A stretch of DNA of 64,000 nucleotides from NCBI GenBank assembly GCA_022113835.1, contig JAILWY010000019.1, positions 6,410,001 to 6,474,000 on the forward strand, written 5' to 3'. This document shows, piece after piece, positions 37,244 to 52,400 of this stretch. The first letter of the stretch is position 1, and the number at the start of each line of letters is the position of its first letter. Source of the DNA: Atopsyche davidsoni (taxonomy: Eukaryota > Arthropoda > Insecta > Trichoptera > Hydrobiosidae). The notes under the pieces are model-generated. The model was not told the DNA's origin, made no database searches, and saw only the letters and a list, made by a program, of their open reading frames with translations. A program made the position numbers and the translations under genes.

Positions 37244-37453
37244 CTAGACTTGAGTAATATCAGCAGCGTCATGGTGGGCAGCGAGCAGAGCGGCAGCCTT
37301 GGCGATGTCCCATCCGCAGCTGTCCAGAGCGGCAGAGCATTCATAGAGCGTCGGCTCATCGATTCCCATGGAACGCAACCGAGCTAGTTTGATGGCGCGG
37401 TGGACGTTCCACGAGGCAAACTCCAAGGTCAAAAGACATGTTTCAGGAGATAC
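37244..37453 (-). CDS. Ack-like: Ack: last exon, UBA domain
   Basis: After TCTTTTTCAG the exon encodes 69 residues and a TAG stop. [19 protein letters not shown], then a helix [19 protein letters not shown] and LLAAHH form a three-helix ubiquitin-associated domain, the C-terminal domain of ACK kinases that binds ubiquitin and controls turnover. Exon 38065-37944 just before it supplies [19 protein letters not shown]. Confidence 0.9.
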   Translation of the reverse strand, partial: VSPETCLLTLEFASWNVHRAIKLARLRSMGIDEPTLYECSAALDSCGWDIAKAAALLAAHHDAADITQV

Positions 37454-40400
37454 CTGAAAAAGATAACACCTTTGTCAGATAAAGATTTATGACTCAGAAT
37501 GAAAGCCAGAGTTCTGTGTGTAAACGAGTGGAATCTGAATATTTGCATATCCAATGTTTTGGGTATCCTGTTTTTCTGTAAATAGAAAGAGATTAAGAGC
37601 TATTGTGAAATTTAGGGACAGGGACTATCCTCAAGGAGTTTTTGGAGGATTCTTTTGTACAACCTATATTTTACAGAAAATATTTTTTTTAAGAAAATTT
37701 ACAATGAAAATAAGATAGTAAACTATAATATATAGATTACAATAGAGGCTATTGAAATTCTTCCGAAGAGTGAAGAAATATGCCTCTTTGTTGGAGTGTA
37801 TTTAAAAAGGCGTTTCATAGACCTGGTGGAAATCTACGAGCATCAACTTCAATTGAATGGCAGTAGACGAGAGAGTGATTTCATATGATAAGCAGAGGGG
37901 GGTCAATTTACGAGAATATCATTAAAAATAAAAAATGTATTACCTGCTGGTTTAACACCTTACACATAATTCTAACTTCATCAGACTCGGTTCCTCTTTG
38001 ACGGCCGCAAGGCTTTTGATCAGCAAACTCCAGCAAGTCTTCTATGGACACACGATCGGGCGACCCTGAAAAATTAACAAAAATAAATACACACACTTTT
38101 AATTAATACAGATACATCTTGCTGTCCATATTATAAGAATTTTACATACTAATATCAGTGGCATACAATGGGTTTATAACCAAATAGTTTTATTTGAAGA
38201 ATATAAGATAAATCTAATCTCTGCGATTGTAATCCTTCTGGTAAATTTTGTAGCCTTCTAGTTATGTTGAGTAGTGTGGTTTATAGACTTCTCGTTCAAA
38301 TTATCTTTAGCTTAGATGTTTTCTGTTTTTATCAAGAGCGTAGCAGATTGATCGAATGCGCCCTCAAGCATTGCTCAGAATCAGATTTAATACAAATTAA
38401 CAATTACCTTTGGTTAGCATTTGAGACTCAATGCTGGATAGATTTTCTCCGATGCTCCGGCGCTGCTTCGACCATTCAGCGGAGTGTGTTTCGAGTGGAT
38501 TCTTCTTCAAACTACTTCCGGTCAAAGCTAAAGTTCCGCACGCCACGTCCAGGCTTTCCATTGTGCTAGATGACAGTTTGCTCTCAATTGTTTCGTTCTG
38601 GAAGTCTTGAGTGAGCAAATCAGTCTTAATTTTATTGAATAGAGCGTTACTTGAGAGTTCATTTGATGGCTGGATCAAAGGAAAGCTAGTCCTTTTACTA
38701 GAGCTATTCGGGGAACTGAAAGGGTTGATTGATTTCTTGATAGGTTCTTTCGGCTTAATAACAAAAGGGTTGGAGCAATGAGAACTATCAATATAATCAA
38801 TATCAGCATCGGTGTTAGCGTCAAAGCTTCGAGAGGGTCCCTCGATAATATCTAGTTTCGCTTTTTCACAACGTTGCGACTTTTCTGTGTCATTATTTTC
38901 AGTGGTGTGCGTTTTTAGTAACAGATTCGAATCGCATTCAAAATCGGATACGATTCCGTCACAACAATCCACAGAAGTGAATTCCTTTTCCATTTCTGCC
39001 TCGAATTTTAATGATGCAGTATCGAAAGAATCTTCATTGCTGTAGGCAAAGTCACTGATCAAATTTTGATAATGGGATGGTTTCGAGCTGGATCTGGTTG
39101 AAAGTACACAGTCGGATGGCTTTTCATAAGTGATCAGGTCAGATTTCCCTTTTGGATTCAAGTACCCTGAGAATGCATTCTTTTTTGGCGAGTCCTGGAT
39201 GTTATCATCCATGACTGTAGGTTGATTTATGCGGTTTAAGGTTCGTTGGAGGTTCGAATCCTGAATTATCAGAGGATATTTTCGAGTGTGTCTTTTCCTA
39301 AGATTCTGCGGTTTTTGAGATCTGTCTCTAGGAGGCAGAGGAAGAATATTAATTGCGTCCTCGGTTGTCTGAAAACCAAACACAGCTTTTATTTAACAAG
39401 CAATAAAATGTATAAAATGAAACAAAGTGTATTATGATTGCTTTATAAAAACATTAATTCATAAACAGTTACATCAGTTTTGTCATCGATGGTTAAGTTG
39501 TTTATATATCCCGCCGTTAAAATGTCTGGAGATGCTAATTCCTCGTCGTCATCAATGTTTGATCTGAAATAGAAAACGCTTATTAATTATTTATAGGATT
39601 GTCCTTTAGTATTCCACTCGTGGAGCTCAACGAATTATTTGTTTTATCTTTAATCCATTGGTAAAAGATCCAATCTCAGAGTCTATAGCCGAACTACTCT
39701 GTATGAGTAGGAGACCGCAAGTAAGATACAGAAAGAAGGCATATGCATTATTTTTTACAGGGAAATTACAGTAAACTTGCATAAGTAAGGATTTTTCTTC
39801 CATTGAAATAAAAACAATTATTGCTCCACCAAGGCTCAAACCTCTTTATCTTCATTGATGTTATCATATGAACTTATCATTGATGTTATCATATGAGCAA
39901 TAGTGATTACTGTGCAAATTTTTAAAAGATTACACAAATTTTACGCGATAAATGCAGGTCAATAGTAATTTCCCAATAATTTAAAATACAAATATATTTG
40001 GGTTATGTTTGGATAGCGAATGTGAAGAAAAATTTTGAAACATGGCAAAACATGTAGGTTTAAAATTTGATCGTTGACTGTTATGAATGATCATGAAAAT
40101 TACCTTTCCACACTTGGAGTTTGATTTTCGGGATCCCCTTGCGCTTCATTTTTCTTGGTGGTACATTCCAGTGTGTTCATATGGGGAATGTCGTTTAACG
40201 GGGCGATCTGTATATTTGGAGGTTTGCGTGGCAATGGGGCACTCTGCTTGTGCCTTATTTTCATGAGCGTTGTCACGAGGCGCGCTGGCTGCTCCACGAG
40301 GCTCTCGTACGCCATTTTGCTCTCCTCACTCAAGCTTGACTGTGAGGGGATGGTCAAAGAGGTTTGGGGATGACAGGATATAAATTAATCAATTGATGGT

Positions 40401-43400
40401 TGTCAGGATGGGAGGGAGTTGAAAAAAAAAAACAAAAATTATCAAAGAAAATAAATTATACACTCACACTAAAAATCTATATTAAAGCTGTGGACAGGAA
40501 ACTACATGTTATTAAAACTATTGTTTCAGGGCCATTACTTTTATATTTGTGATTGATCTACATAAAGTAAAGCATATTTATTATGACTTTTTAATCTAAC
40601 TGCAAGGAAGGTGCTATCGATAAATGAGAAAATGCTTAAAATTAAATGTTCACACACGTTAGCGAAAACAATACTAGCGTGTTTAACTTTATAATAAAAA
40701 CATATTCCAACAAAACATTCCTGATTGACAAATGTAATAAGATAATAATACAACTTAACTCTAGTAATGTTAATAAGTACTTCTACACATTATTAGCTAT
40801 GTTTTATATTCTACTTTATAACAACAGAACCACTCTAATATTAGAAGACAAATAGATTTAAAAAACCAACAATCATTACGTACAAGTAATAAACCCTAAT
40901 CGTCAAATTCATAGTCATTCGCTACAGCAGATTAAAATAAAGTACGTTGGTGACATGATAGTTCACTTTTTATTTTACGAATTGAAATCAGCAGTTTATG
41001 ATGTCATTAGGACAAAGTTACTTACATCTGCTTTAGTAAATGACTCTGAATATGACGGTAAACATATGTTATTAATGCATTAGATTATATCCAGTATGGC
41101 TTTAAGGTTATTAAAAATTGATGGAATACTCAATTAACCTGGGAAATCTGACTGGAACCTGTATACTTCATCTCTTTGATGAAGCTAGACGTTATGTCAT
41201 GCAAACAAGTTACATTAAAAATAACACTTATTCTTTTATTTTAAATATTTTAGGTTGAACGAACATAATAGACAGAACAAGATTGAACATATTCACAATA
41301 ATATATTCATTAACCTTTTACTGCAGAAGTATGTTTATTTATTAGTAGAAATATTTTATACAATCAATGGCGATTGGCACGTCTGTCAGTAAAACAATTC
41401 CTTAAGTCCAATTTTGGCACTCGTCATGATGATTCAGTGTGAAAATTTTGTGCCGAGTTCACGATTGCATGAGTTCTACTGATTATCGGACGTACCATCT
41501 CTTGTTGGCAGCGTCTCAGAGTCGGAAACACTGCAAAATCGTGTTACCTCGAGAGTTTTATGAAAGTATTTGTTATTTTATTTGACTTAATATTAAGTTT
41601 AGAAATTATCAAAATTTGTATTTGATTTAATTCAATGTTTAGAATTTATGAATACTAATGTAAATATGATTTTTTTGAAAAAGTGAAGTGTATGGGGCAT
41701 GCAAATAGAGTTCTACTGCTGCAGCCAAGGTTAATATGTTCTGTAATACTCGTCAAGTTCTATCTAACGATATTTAACATTATGTATTATAAATACTAGA
41801 CTCCGATGAGTACATATTCAAGAATCGAAAAGTTATATATAGCTATGGCTTCTACTGCCTCTAGGCTATCCTGCCAAAATCTTCTTACTAATTTTCACTG
41901 TCGGTATATAATGTATCTTAGAAGGCCAGGTGCAGTTTATTTTATAGTAAAATAGAAAGTGCACTCTATGTACCTGTTAAACAATTATTTTATAACCTCA
42001 CATTCCAAATAACCACATCCTTATTTCTACGATTAAAATTAACTAGTTTTAGATTGTTAGGGAACATAAATCATATTTTATTATTCAAATTAATCTATAA
42101 TTGCCCTTTATCGTTTATCACAAGTATAATAATTATAACTGCATTATAATTTGCACGAGTCTTCCCTTTACTTAACTCTTTAAAACTCAACTTTACATAT
42201 AAAAATTCAACTTCCTTGCCGATGATCGTCAAGAGAAGAAAACTTTATCCAACCCCAAAGTTAACATTAAAATACCTGCAATCCAATAAAGTGGGTATTT
42301 AAAATTATCTTTATTACGCATTTCATTATACTTATAAACAAGTTGTAAAAAAAACACGTCTAGCTGGCACAAAGACACATAACATTTAACATGACATATA
42401 AGTGTAAGTGTTGATCGCCAAAGATAATCTCTCCTATCAACATTACCTATCATTCTTGTCTAGCTATTAAATGGACATTATACTAAGGTTTTGAGTAAAC
42501 TTTAATATTATCACATGGAAAGACAACAATATTTTGAACTAGCGATAACTTTGGAAGAATTTTCTACCAAAACTATCAAAAAACCTTAATGATTCTAATT
42601 AAAAGTACTACTTCACTACAGTATGACTGAAAACTATTTGTTTATAAAATAGTTTATGAAAACGAAAATATATCAATATTTGTGGCAATAGTAAACACTA
42701 ATATTAGTAATATTGATAAACATTATAGTTATTGAATAACTAAGTAGGTAAGCTACCCGATTAAATATCAATAGTTTTTGTGATAATATTGGCATAGTGT
42801 GAGAAATACGATCAAGAGAAAGTCTTTAGATTTGAAACATGAAATTAAAAGAATGATTAATCAATATAAAACTCTTAAAATACATTGAATTTATTGTGAG
42901 AGATCATTCACTTTTTTTTAAAATCACATCCTTTAGAGATAAATTCAGTCGATATTACTTCTACTAGATTTTACAAGCTCATTTCATGTCTTTGAGCTTG
43001 AGTTATTTATTAATAAAACTATTCATATCAGTTTTTTCCCATCTTATAAAACATTCAGAAACTATTAAAAATTGTTCATTGTATCACAAAACCATGCATT
43101 ATAAAATTGTTCACTACATTAAACCTACATAGTTTTTCTATTATATAAAATGTGGATGTATATTGAATAAATTGAAATAACTTGAGTACATATAGAGATA
43201 ATAATTAAATGATATATATATTCAAGGAGCTGGACTCGGTGGAAACCCATTGGAAAAATCATTCTTGAAGTCTGGATAATCAGTCAAAGATACGTTGCTA
43301 GAGTCAGAAGATGACGATTCTAATCTATCAGTTAGCGCAAGTCTATCAACAGGGCACCACCGTCCACCATTACTGGCTATGTAGTTAGAAGGAAAGTTTA

Positions 43401-46400
43401 CTATTCCTGCGTCATGGGTGGTGAACTGCCCATTACTAAGAACAGCGGACCCGCTTATGGCTTCAGGCCAGTCAAACGTGGTAGCCATCACGGTGGCTCT
43501 CGCATTACCCAAGGCAGAGTTCATACTCCCAGGTGACGTTATATTATGCAAAAAGTTCTGAGACGGAGGTGGGCTCTTTCCCGTTAATTTAGAAACATCA
43601 AAGTTTGAAGATTCATGTCCGTAATCAGGGTGAAGATGATTGGACAGCGTTGGCCTCGTCTTAGCAGTCACCGATACATCAAAATTATTGGCGAAGCCAT
43701 GATTTGTCTCGTGACGGAAGAGTTGATTAGCGTTTGGTCGTACATTTCGTGGATTGAAGTTACCGTGGTTCAGAGTTGTGTAGCTCTTTTTGGATTGGTT
43801 GCTTGGAACGCAGTAACGGTCAATGTATACATGTCCGCCATTCTTTTGGTTATTCATTATAAATTCTCCAGGAGACTGAATGTACCACATGTTATTATAT
43901 TTTGGATCATATCCCGTTCCTCCCGACATGAAATTCTGAGGAACACTCCTAATGCTAGAGTTGGAGCTGGAGAATTTAGATGTAATGCCGTTTCCAGTGG
44001 AGTCCCGAGTGTTATTTTTACTAAGGCTGTTACGACTGGCCTTACGACACGAAAGCTGTCTAACAGGTTTGTTTCTCTTAGCTGTATTCTTATTCATAAT
44101 TAAACGAATATCACATTCTGAATGACTTATTGAGTAATCCAAACCAGCTTCGCTGTCAGATGACGAAGAGTCCATTTCATAAACCCCAGGGTTGTAAGAC
44201 TGCCTACGAAGATTTCGAGCCTTAATTGATTTGGAGCTTAAAACTTTTTGTGTGGGAAAACTGGGAATGGGCACACAAATACCTCTTTCGGAGAAAGACA
44301 TTGCACGAGGCCGACAGATGAATTCATCGTACTGCTGGTTTCTAATCAAGGGTTTAGTTGGTAGCTGATATGCAGAATGAATACTAGTAGTTGAGTTGTG
44401 CAAGCTCTTATCTTTGGTTTTAGTTAAGAAACCAATGCTGTTCATACCTGCTGCCAATTGTCTTTTTTTATTATACATTGCATTTTTATCCAACAATTTG
44501 TTTGTAGGCGTCACGGGACTTTCTATGTTACCTGCGAAATCGTCAAACCTACGACTGGAATCCTGAAAATTATATTTTTTGCGAGAAAAACTATCCGATT
44601 TTGGAACCTTCTTCTCAATATTTTGAGGATACTGTTGATTAGATTTTACAGGCTCATTAAAAAACACTTCGTTTTTCAAACTCCGAGGACTAAATACAGC
44701 TCCTTCAGCTTCATAAACATCATCAGCCTGATCTACTAAGTCGTTTATATTTGGAAACAAGAAAAAATCCATATTCGGAGATTTGACAGATTTAGGTGTC
44801 AGGCTTGCATTTTTGGTGTTAAACTGGGGGCTACCGGGTTCGATTTGGGTCTTTAACGGACCCGACAGCAAGCCGACCTTTCCCAAGCTACGATCGATTG
44901 TTTCAAGCAGATCAAAAGATGAGGATCTCAGGTTATCAGACTCACCCGTCATAGAGTTTTTAGTAGTTTTTTCTTTTTTTAATGTACCATTGTTACTGAA
45001 TGAAGAAATAGAATCTTCTTCATAACCAACTTTTAATTCTTTCGTTTCCTTAGGAAAATGAATTGATGACGTGCTACTGTTCTGAGATCGATTTTTATTT
45101 GACTTTTTAGTTAAAGTATCATTATCAGCATTGTCATTTTTGTTAAAATAATCATAATCATTTAGATTGCGCCCGCCTTTACCAACTTTATTGACTCTAT
45201 TGACCTTTAACATATCTTCAGTAATATATTTCTGTTTAGAAGACTTTGTTTTTTTCATAGAATACGCATCACCAGTTATACTAGCTATTTCGCTAAGATC
45301 TGAATACGATGTAATATTAAACGGTTTAGTAAGCAATTCTCGAGACTTGGCAAAACAAAACTCAGCCGATGCCTTGTCCCAAAGAGGTAATCTAAGAACT
45401 TGAATCGAGAGGTCTACATCATTGCTGGCTATGGAACTCAGAGACTGCAACGAGCACTGCAGCTTCTGGGGTCAGGTGAAATAAAAATATGATACAGGAT
45501 ATCAACCAAAACAAAATCATGCAACATGCCACCAACGGAGAGTCAGTTTAGAGGGAAGGAATGGAGCAGGGATTAGTTGGAGTGGATGTAAAAATGAAAT
45601 GTATAAAAATTAACAAAACAGGAAGATTATTAGTATGTTATGCAATCGTATACATTGTGATATTTTAAATTAACAAGGTAATCATAGTTAGTCCAGTTTA
45701 ATGTTGTTTGTTAAAAATAACATTGTTGTAAGTATTTTTGACAGTATTATCTTAATTGTTTATGCTAAGTAATCTACATGTTTGTGAAAAATTATTATTA
45801 TTAAATATACAGCTTATAAAATATATAATAAGTGAAATGTTTGTTTTATACCTGAATATCTGGAACACTTTGGGCTTCTTGGCTAAAATTTCTCTTTTCT
45901 CTGTTTCCTAAAAATCAAATCATTTTATGTCTTAAAAATATACGTAACACAATACAAAATATACAATATGAGCATCACTAGATATAATAAATGTAGGAAA
46001 CGATAGGAATGCAATGTCAGTAGTTCATGATTTACGTAAATTTGCTTTAGCAAATAACTCTGGATAATAAATTTAAAAATGGTGATTTTTTATTAAAAAA
46101 TTTAAGCTTCATTTGAAACATAAATGTGCAAGTCTCATGACAAATCATTTAATAATAAGTAATATATAAAATAAATAATTATTATAAAACTGTAATGCGT
46201 ACCGCTGGCGTCATTGACCTTGAGGGAGCCTTCTCCAGATCTAAGTGTTCCACTTGGGTTATTCCCTGTAGAAGCACCAGTTAGCGGAAATCGAAATGAA
46301 AATTTAGATCTCTCATTGGGAGTAGTTGGAGTTTGAGGTGGTTCATTGTGATCAAGATCTGTCATTGACCTACAAGAAAAACATGACTATTAGCACTGTA

Positions 46401-49400
46401 AGAATTAATCCATTGGTAACTGTAAGTTTATAGTTACGGTTTCAAGAGTACAATGTGGTCAGAATTGAAAGCGAGTATTTTTTTTTGCAAGATTATCTTG
46501 ATATTAAGTAAACCAGCAACAAACCTTGCCGTCAGCTCATTAGCGAGAGCTATAGCAGAATCGAGCATTCGCTGATCATGTGCGGAAATTGGTTTGACAG
46601 CCGATTGCTTTTTCTTCGACATTGAAGCAGTATGACTTAATCTATAAAGAATAAAAAAAACACAAATAAATTTAATACATGTATTAATATTCTACAATAC
46701 CGGGAACTATGTGGACTTTGTTTAACATACCTGGAGCTTAACTCTGTTAATTCATTGCGATGGTTATTCCCCTCGTGGTCGTGATGGACCGGAACCCCTG
46801 GTATTTTATTTGGCCCACCCAGGCTTCGAAACAACGACTCCATTTCATCTAGTAAAGACTGCCCGAAGTCAGAAGGTTTCTGAAAAACCAAAGTATCAAT
46901 AGTAATATTGAGATAGACATGTTCAAAAATATATTTTTTTAATTCTATACAAACCTGATCATCCTCATCGTCAGATATCTCTTGGTATTCGTGCTGCTGT
47001 GTTTCCTCCCCGTCTACATCGCACTCATTGGTATTATAATCTTCATTCATTTGATTAAAACTTTTAGCGGTAGCGCAAGCATTACCGATCAGCAATTTCT
47101 TTGAGTTTTTCTTTCCACCAGGCCACTTAACCTACAAAAACAAAAAGCATATAATAAAGACAAGAGTTTAGAAAACAGAATCCATGTTTATTGTAAAAAT
47201 CAGAGACAGATACAGATGAGTGGAAACCAGGGACTTACTGCACTCTGATCATTTCTCTCACTATCCACTCATCTGCTCTATATGGAAAGATCTGTGATTA
47301 TAATAAATTAATAAATACACAATACCTTTGAAACATGTTTCTGGAGAGACAAGGAATCGAAATTCACATTGAAATTCGAAGATCCTTGGTTTTTTCCTTG
47401 TGAAGATGAACTGTTACCTGTAACAATGTTTTTTATATGTTATAAAATGACACGTATTTAGCTAACCGATTTAATAAGCTTGATTATGACATTGCCCTTG
47501 CAAGTCAAGCGAATAGCGTGTGTTTAAAATACTCTTTCAAATCTGAAAGAGTGATGCAAATGCAGCTTTTGATACTATCAATAAATAAACTTAACAATCA
47601 GCCTCTTCCATATACACAAGTCCTCAAAACGATACTTTGATACTTCAACATCAAATGCAATGAATGGGCTATTCCTCGTGATTAAATTTGAAAGATCAAC
47701 GTATTCATTGGATATCATTGTCTGTACCATATCTCGCACCGGCGCTGATATCTTCAGACGGCTGACCTCCTGCTTCTTCAGAAGTTTGATACGTTGCCAT
47801 TGGATTGGTTTCCCGAAGTAAAATGGGATGAGAAGATAAAACGTTCGGTGGAGGATTGTTTCCAGTGAGGTGAGACGGCGAATTAGGGTTGATAAGTGGA
47901 GTTTGTTCTAAGTCCTCTGATGGTTTGTACGGAGTGACAACTTGCCGAGGTAAATGATTATACTAGAAAGATAAAACATGTATTAGAATAAATATTTATA
48001 ATAACAAAATATTTAAAAAAGATGTGCTGCGGTGAAAAGTCTTACTTCTAAAAATGACACATCTCCAAAGTACGCGCCGTCCAAGCCAACGTGGCCGGTG
48101 TGCTTAACTTCACCCTGGGGTCCGGAAATCATGTCGCTTCTAAGTCTCCGCTTGGAAGTAGAACGATCTCGGTCGGATCTGATAAGCGAGTTTCTTATGC
48201 TGCTACCAGGACTTTCGTTGGGCAAGGACGATCTTACAAACACATTCTAAAAACAATACAAACATATCATTAATTAGGTATTTTCAAGCTAATACAATAT
48301 CTAAAATCTCCTTATGACAAATATCTTACTTGTTGATTTTGCCAATAATATAGATAATTTATTAAATTAAATAATTAAACCTAATATTGTAATTACCTGA
48401 GTTCCCGAGGATGGTAGGCTTGGGCCTAGATAAGAAACAATGTTCAGCGGATTGAAGAGCCCTGTAGTTCCATTGCTTAAGATACCTTTCCATTGTGTAG
48501 AATTTCCATTAGACCTGAAACAAACGAGCAAGTCAGATACAGTTGTAGTTCAAACTTTGTTTTTAAAACCTTTATCAAAAGGCACTGAAGAAACTGTGAA
48601 TGATCTGTAAGCATATTTACCCTTTATCAAGTACTGTTATAATATCTCCGCTTCTGTAGGTTAAATGATCAGGACGCTTTGCTGTCGAATCCATATCACT
48701 TGGAGAAACTGCTTGGACCTTTAATAATAAAAGAAAAAACAATGTAAAATTGTCGAGCATAATGCATATTAAGTGAATAAAAACAAAAACATAAAACAAA
48801 TTTATTTAGAGTACAACTGAAATTTATCACTGAGATGACAGCAATTTTGCCCTGAAGACAGATTTAAAGATATCTAACCTTCTCAGTAATAAATTTTTGT
48901 AGTCTTCTAAACCATTTGATTTTATTTACTTTAATATAACGAAGCACTGCAAAATGAAAACAGCTAAAATCAATAACAAAAATACTATCTGCATACCTGC
49001 TCAGGTTTGCAGTCAGGAAGTAATGTGAGAATTTCGGAAAACTTGGGTCTTTTATTTGGCTCATGCTGCCAACATTTCTGCATCAGAGTGAAATATTCTT
49101 TCGGACAGCATTCAGGTTGTTCCAAGCGCTACAAGGGGAAGCAAATTAAAACACTGACCATCAAGAACTATAATAAAATTTAATATTTAAATGTTATTTT
49201 AAAATACACACTTGAAGATTAGGAGCATCGATTGCCACTAAGATTTGATGACCAGAGAAGGCGGCCCAGGGTTGGAATCCATACGAGAACATCTCCCACA
49301 ACGTTACAGCGTATGCCCAGACATCACTGGCAGATGTAAATCGCAAGTAACTTATACATTCCGGAGCGCACCTAAAATGCAAATTATTTTTTTGTTTCCA

Positions 49401-52400
49401 ACAATGTTTACGAAAGTATCCCTCAAAATTATAACAATGAGGTTATAGTATCAATAATTCATTAAATGCAATATTGTCAAATGTATTTATTAATTTAATG
49501 AAAGCTTATAAAAAAAACTTACCAAGCAATAGGTAACTTTAAATTCACATTAAAATTGGTCTGATAATAGTCTTTGCCGACTCCAAGAGCTCGAGAAAGT
49601 CCAAAGTCAGAAATTTTCACTTTATTTTTGGTGAATACCAGAATATTACGTGCAGCGAGATCCCTAAAATAAAATAGCCCGTTAAGAACGCTGCCTGTGG
49701 AATGGAGAGTTGCTCAATTCACAAAGTCGATGTGTGTCAAACAAACCTATGAATCAATCTTTTATTTTCCAGATACGTCATTCCCTCGCAAATCTGCACG
49801 CCAAAATCGCACAGAGTTAACACAGGGAAGCTCGGCCGCAGTGCGATTTCCTTCAGGCATTCCAACAGGGACCGGAGCGGCGCTAGCTCCGTCACCTATT
49901 AGATCAAAAATTGCGGAAAACAAAACGACATTACAAGCTGTGCTTATTAAAAATAAAATATCATCATAATTACACATTCGTTAGGGGTCATATCAGAATT
50001 CAAGAAAAGCTTTGGTTGATGTGTTATTAACACACTTTAAGCGGGTTACCAAATCGACTAATGTGCGAAGCGGGCAAAATTCGCGTAAAATTGCGCATGT
50101 GAAATCTAGTCTATACACTCTTTAATTTGCACTTTTTGATTTTTTTTTCATCCATCTAGCAATTCTGAGTTAATTATGAGATTTTTGTAAATAAATTAAA
50201 TGTTATTGTTACACAATAGCTTATACTATATTTATATTTTAAGCGCGTAAACAAATTGACTAAACTGATGTGCGAAGCGGGCAAAATTCTCGGAAAATTG
50301 CACGTGTGAAATCTAGTCTATACACTCTTTGATTTGCATGTAGTCAAATAAATCGTTTGCTATAAAAAGTTGAAGTACTTCATTCACACTTTGCAGATTA
50401 CTTGGCAGCACAATAATTGGAGGACTATCATTCTCTGACTATCATGTCACTTTGTTCAGAATCACTGGACAGTATTGGTAGAAGTAACGTTGACGAGTCT
50501 AAACAAACATTTCGAGCTGTAAACCTAAAGAGTAAAATGACCTTCTGCCGCTTTTAGAGTAAACACATTCAAAAAAGTATTAATACGCGCCCCGCGTTCA
50601 GACAGCAGTCTGCGAAACAGGTACTAGTACTCGCCCCGCCTTTAGTGTGTTAATAACCGATAGGTTCACATTTTAAGGGAACATTTAATTTTTTTGCAAG
50701 AACATAACGATTTAATAATTACTTTATAATACTAAAATAAAATAAAATATTTTATTTTATTTAAGTATACTTCAATAATTTACTTAAAGTAAATTATTAA
50801 TTATCAAAATAAAATTTTATATACATTCATCTTTAATAAAATCTAAAATAAGCATATCCTTTACCATTACCCAGCATAATTGTTACAATTTCAGAGCTGA
50901 CTGAGAACCTTATGAATACAAACATTTATTATTGCGTGTCAATTCTTCTGATAACGCAGTACATCTTGACCAATGATATCTCATCAAATATAATTTGAAA
51001 TCTCCAAGGCCAGCAAGCAATAGTAATGATTGAAAGCGGAACAAGCGAGAGAAGTTGAAAAGTTGAAGTATGTATTTCAGTTTTTTAGTCAATTTAAATC
51101 ATACAACATCAGTGCCAGTCTTTAAACTTATGGCAATACTTTTAATATTGTTACGACGATAGTATGATTGAAAAGATAAATCTAAATGAAACATTGAAAA
51201 TCATAGCCCCTTATACATATTTGACTTAATACTATGTACGCCAAGAAACCTTTACAAATAATCACTGCTGTTGAATCATTACTATTGTTAAAAATAATTG
51301 TTGGAAAAAATTCGCAAGCAAATCACATTTTTTTACCCACTTTTAAATTTAAACTTTAAGCAATCGAATACGTATCTTTAATTTAATTTTATTAAAATTT
51401 TCATGCCTAATAATTTGTATTTCTGATATTTGAACACAAGCATTGTAGTTACAAAATATACAATGTATGATTGAAAATGAATGAAACGATTATATTAAGT
51501 AGTACAACATTGAAGTATCCAAAGCATTTACGAATGCTAGCGATTTTTACTTTTGACACATAAGAGATTTAGCAGTCATTATGTTTCTCAATTAATTATT
51601 TCAAATTATAGCAAAAGTTTTTATTATTATTAAATAATTGAACATGTTTCAATACCGAGAACATATTTGATTAATTATTCGCTTTGCCAAATTACATTAT
51701 TAATATTTAATCGATCTGTATCAAACACCCACACATGCTTATTGTTTTAATAATATATTTTAGGTACACAGTACATAAATGAATAAACAAGGGAAAACCT
51801 GAGATTTTTTTGCCTTTCACAAGTAAAAAAACCAGCAATTATTTTTCCCGTGATTTTACACGAGTACCGTGGATTTTGTGTATAATATCAACTCGCAGCA
51901 GAAATCACATAAAAAAACATTATAAAAAATGTAGGTCAAATTTCAAAATTAAAGATCAATTGCGATAAGTTTCATTATCAATTTTGAAACAATTTGATTA
52001 TATTAAAATAAACATGTTTCATAATGACATTTTTGCTGACCCCAAATGAACAAGCCAATTTAAGTATTTTAAAGGAAAATTTTGTGTAAATCAAGTTCAT
52101 TTTTACAATTTTGTCCTACAAAAAAATTTCATCGTTAATTCGAAAACCGTAGTTTAGTTAAGTTTTACATTTTTTGATTGATTGATCTGATTTTTTTGCA
52201 CAGTAATTTCTGATATATTATAAAACAAAATTTTTGTCACTAGTGATTACGTCACCCATAACATTTTTATTTTGTGGTAAAACGTAATAACTTTTCAAAG
52301 CAATACTAAACATATAAGAAAATCCAACCGATCCACAATCCAATAGATGTTGGTGGAATGGCAAAGAACATTAAAATAAATGCAAACATCAAAGCGATTA

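Noticed and set aside
39245..39262. GGTTCGAATCC string resembling a tRNA B box
   Set aside because: It lies inside the well-supported Ack exon 39368-38408, and no tRNA fold is present.
43615..44103. 162-aa plus-strand ORF
   Set aside because: Antisense to the large Ack exon, with no domain or splice support of its own.
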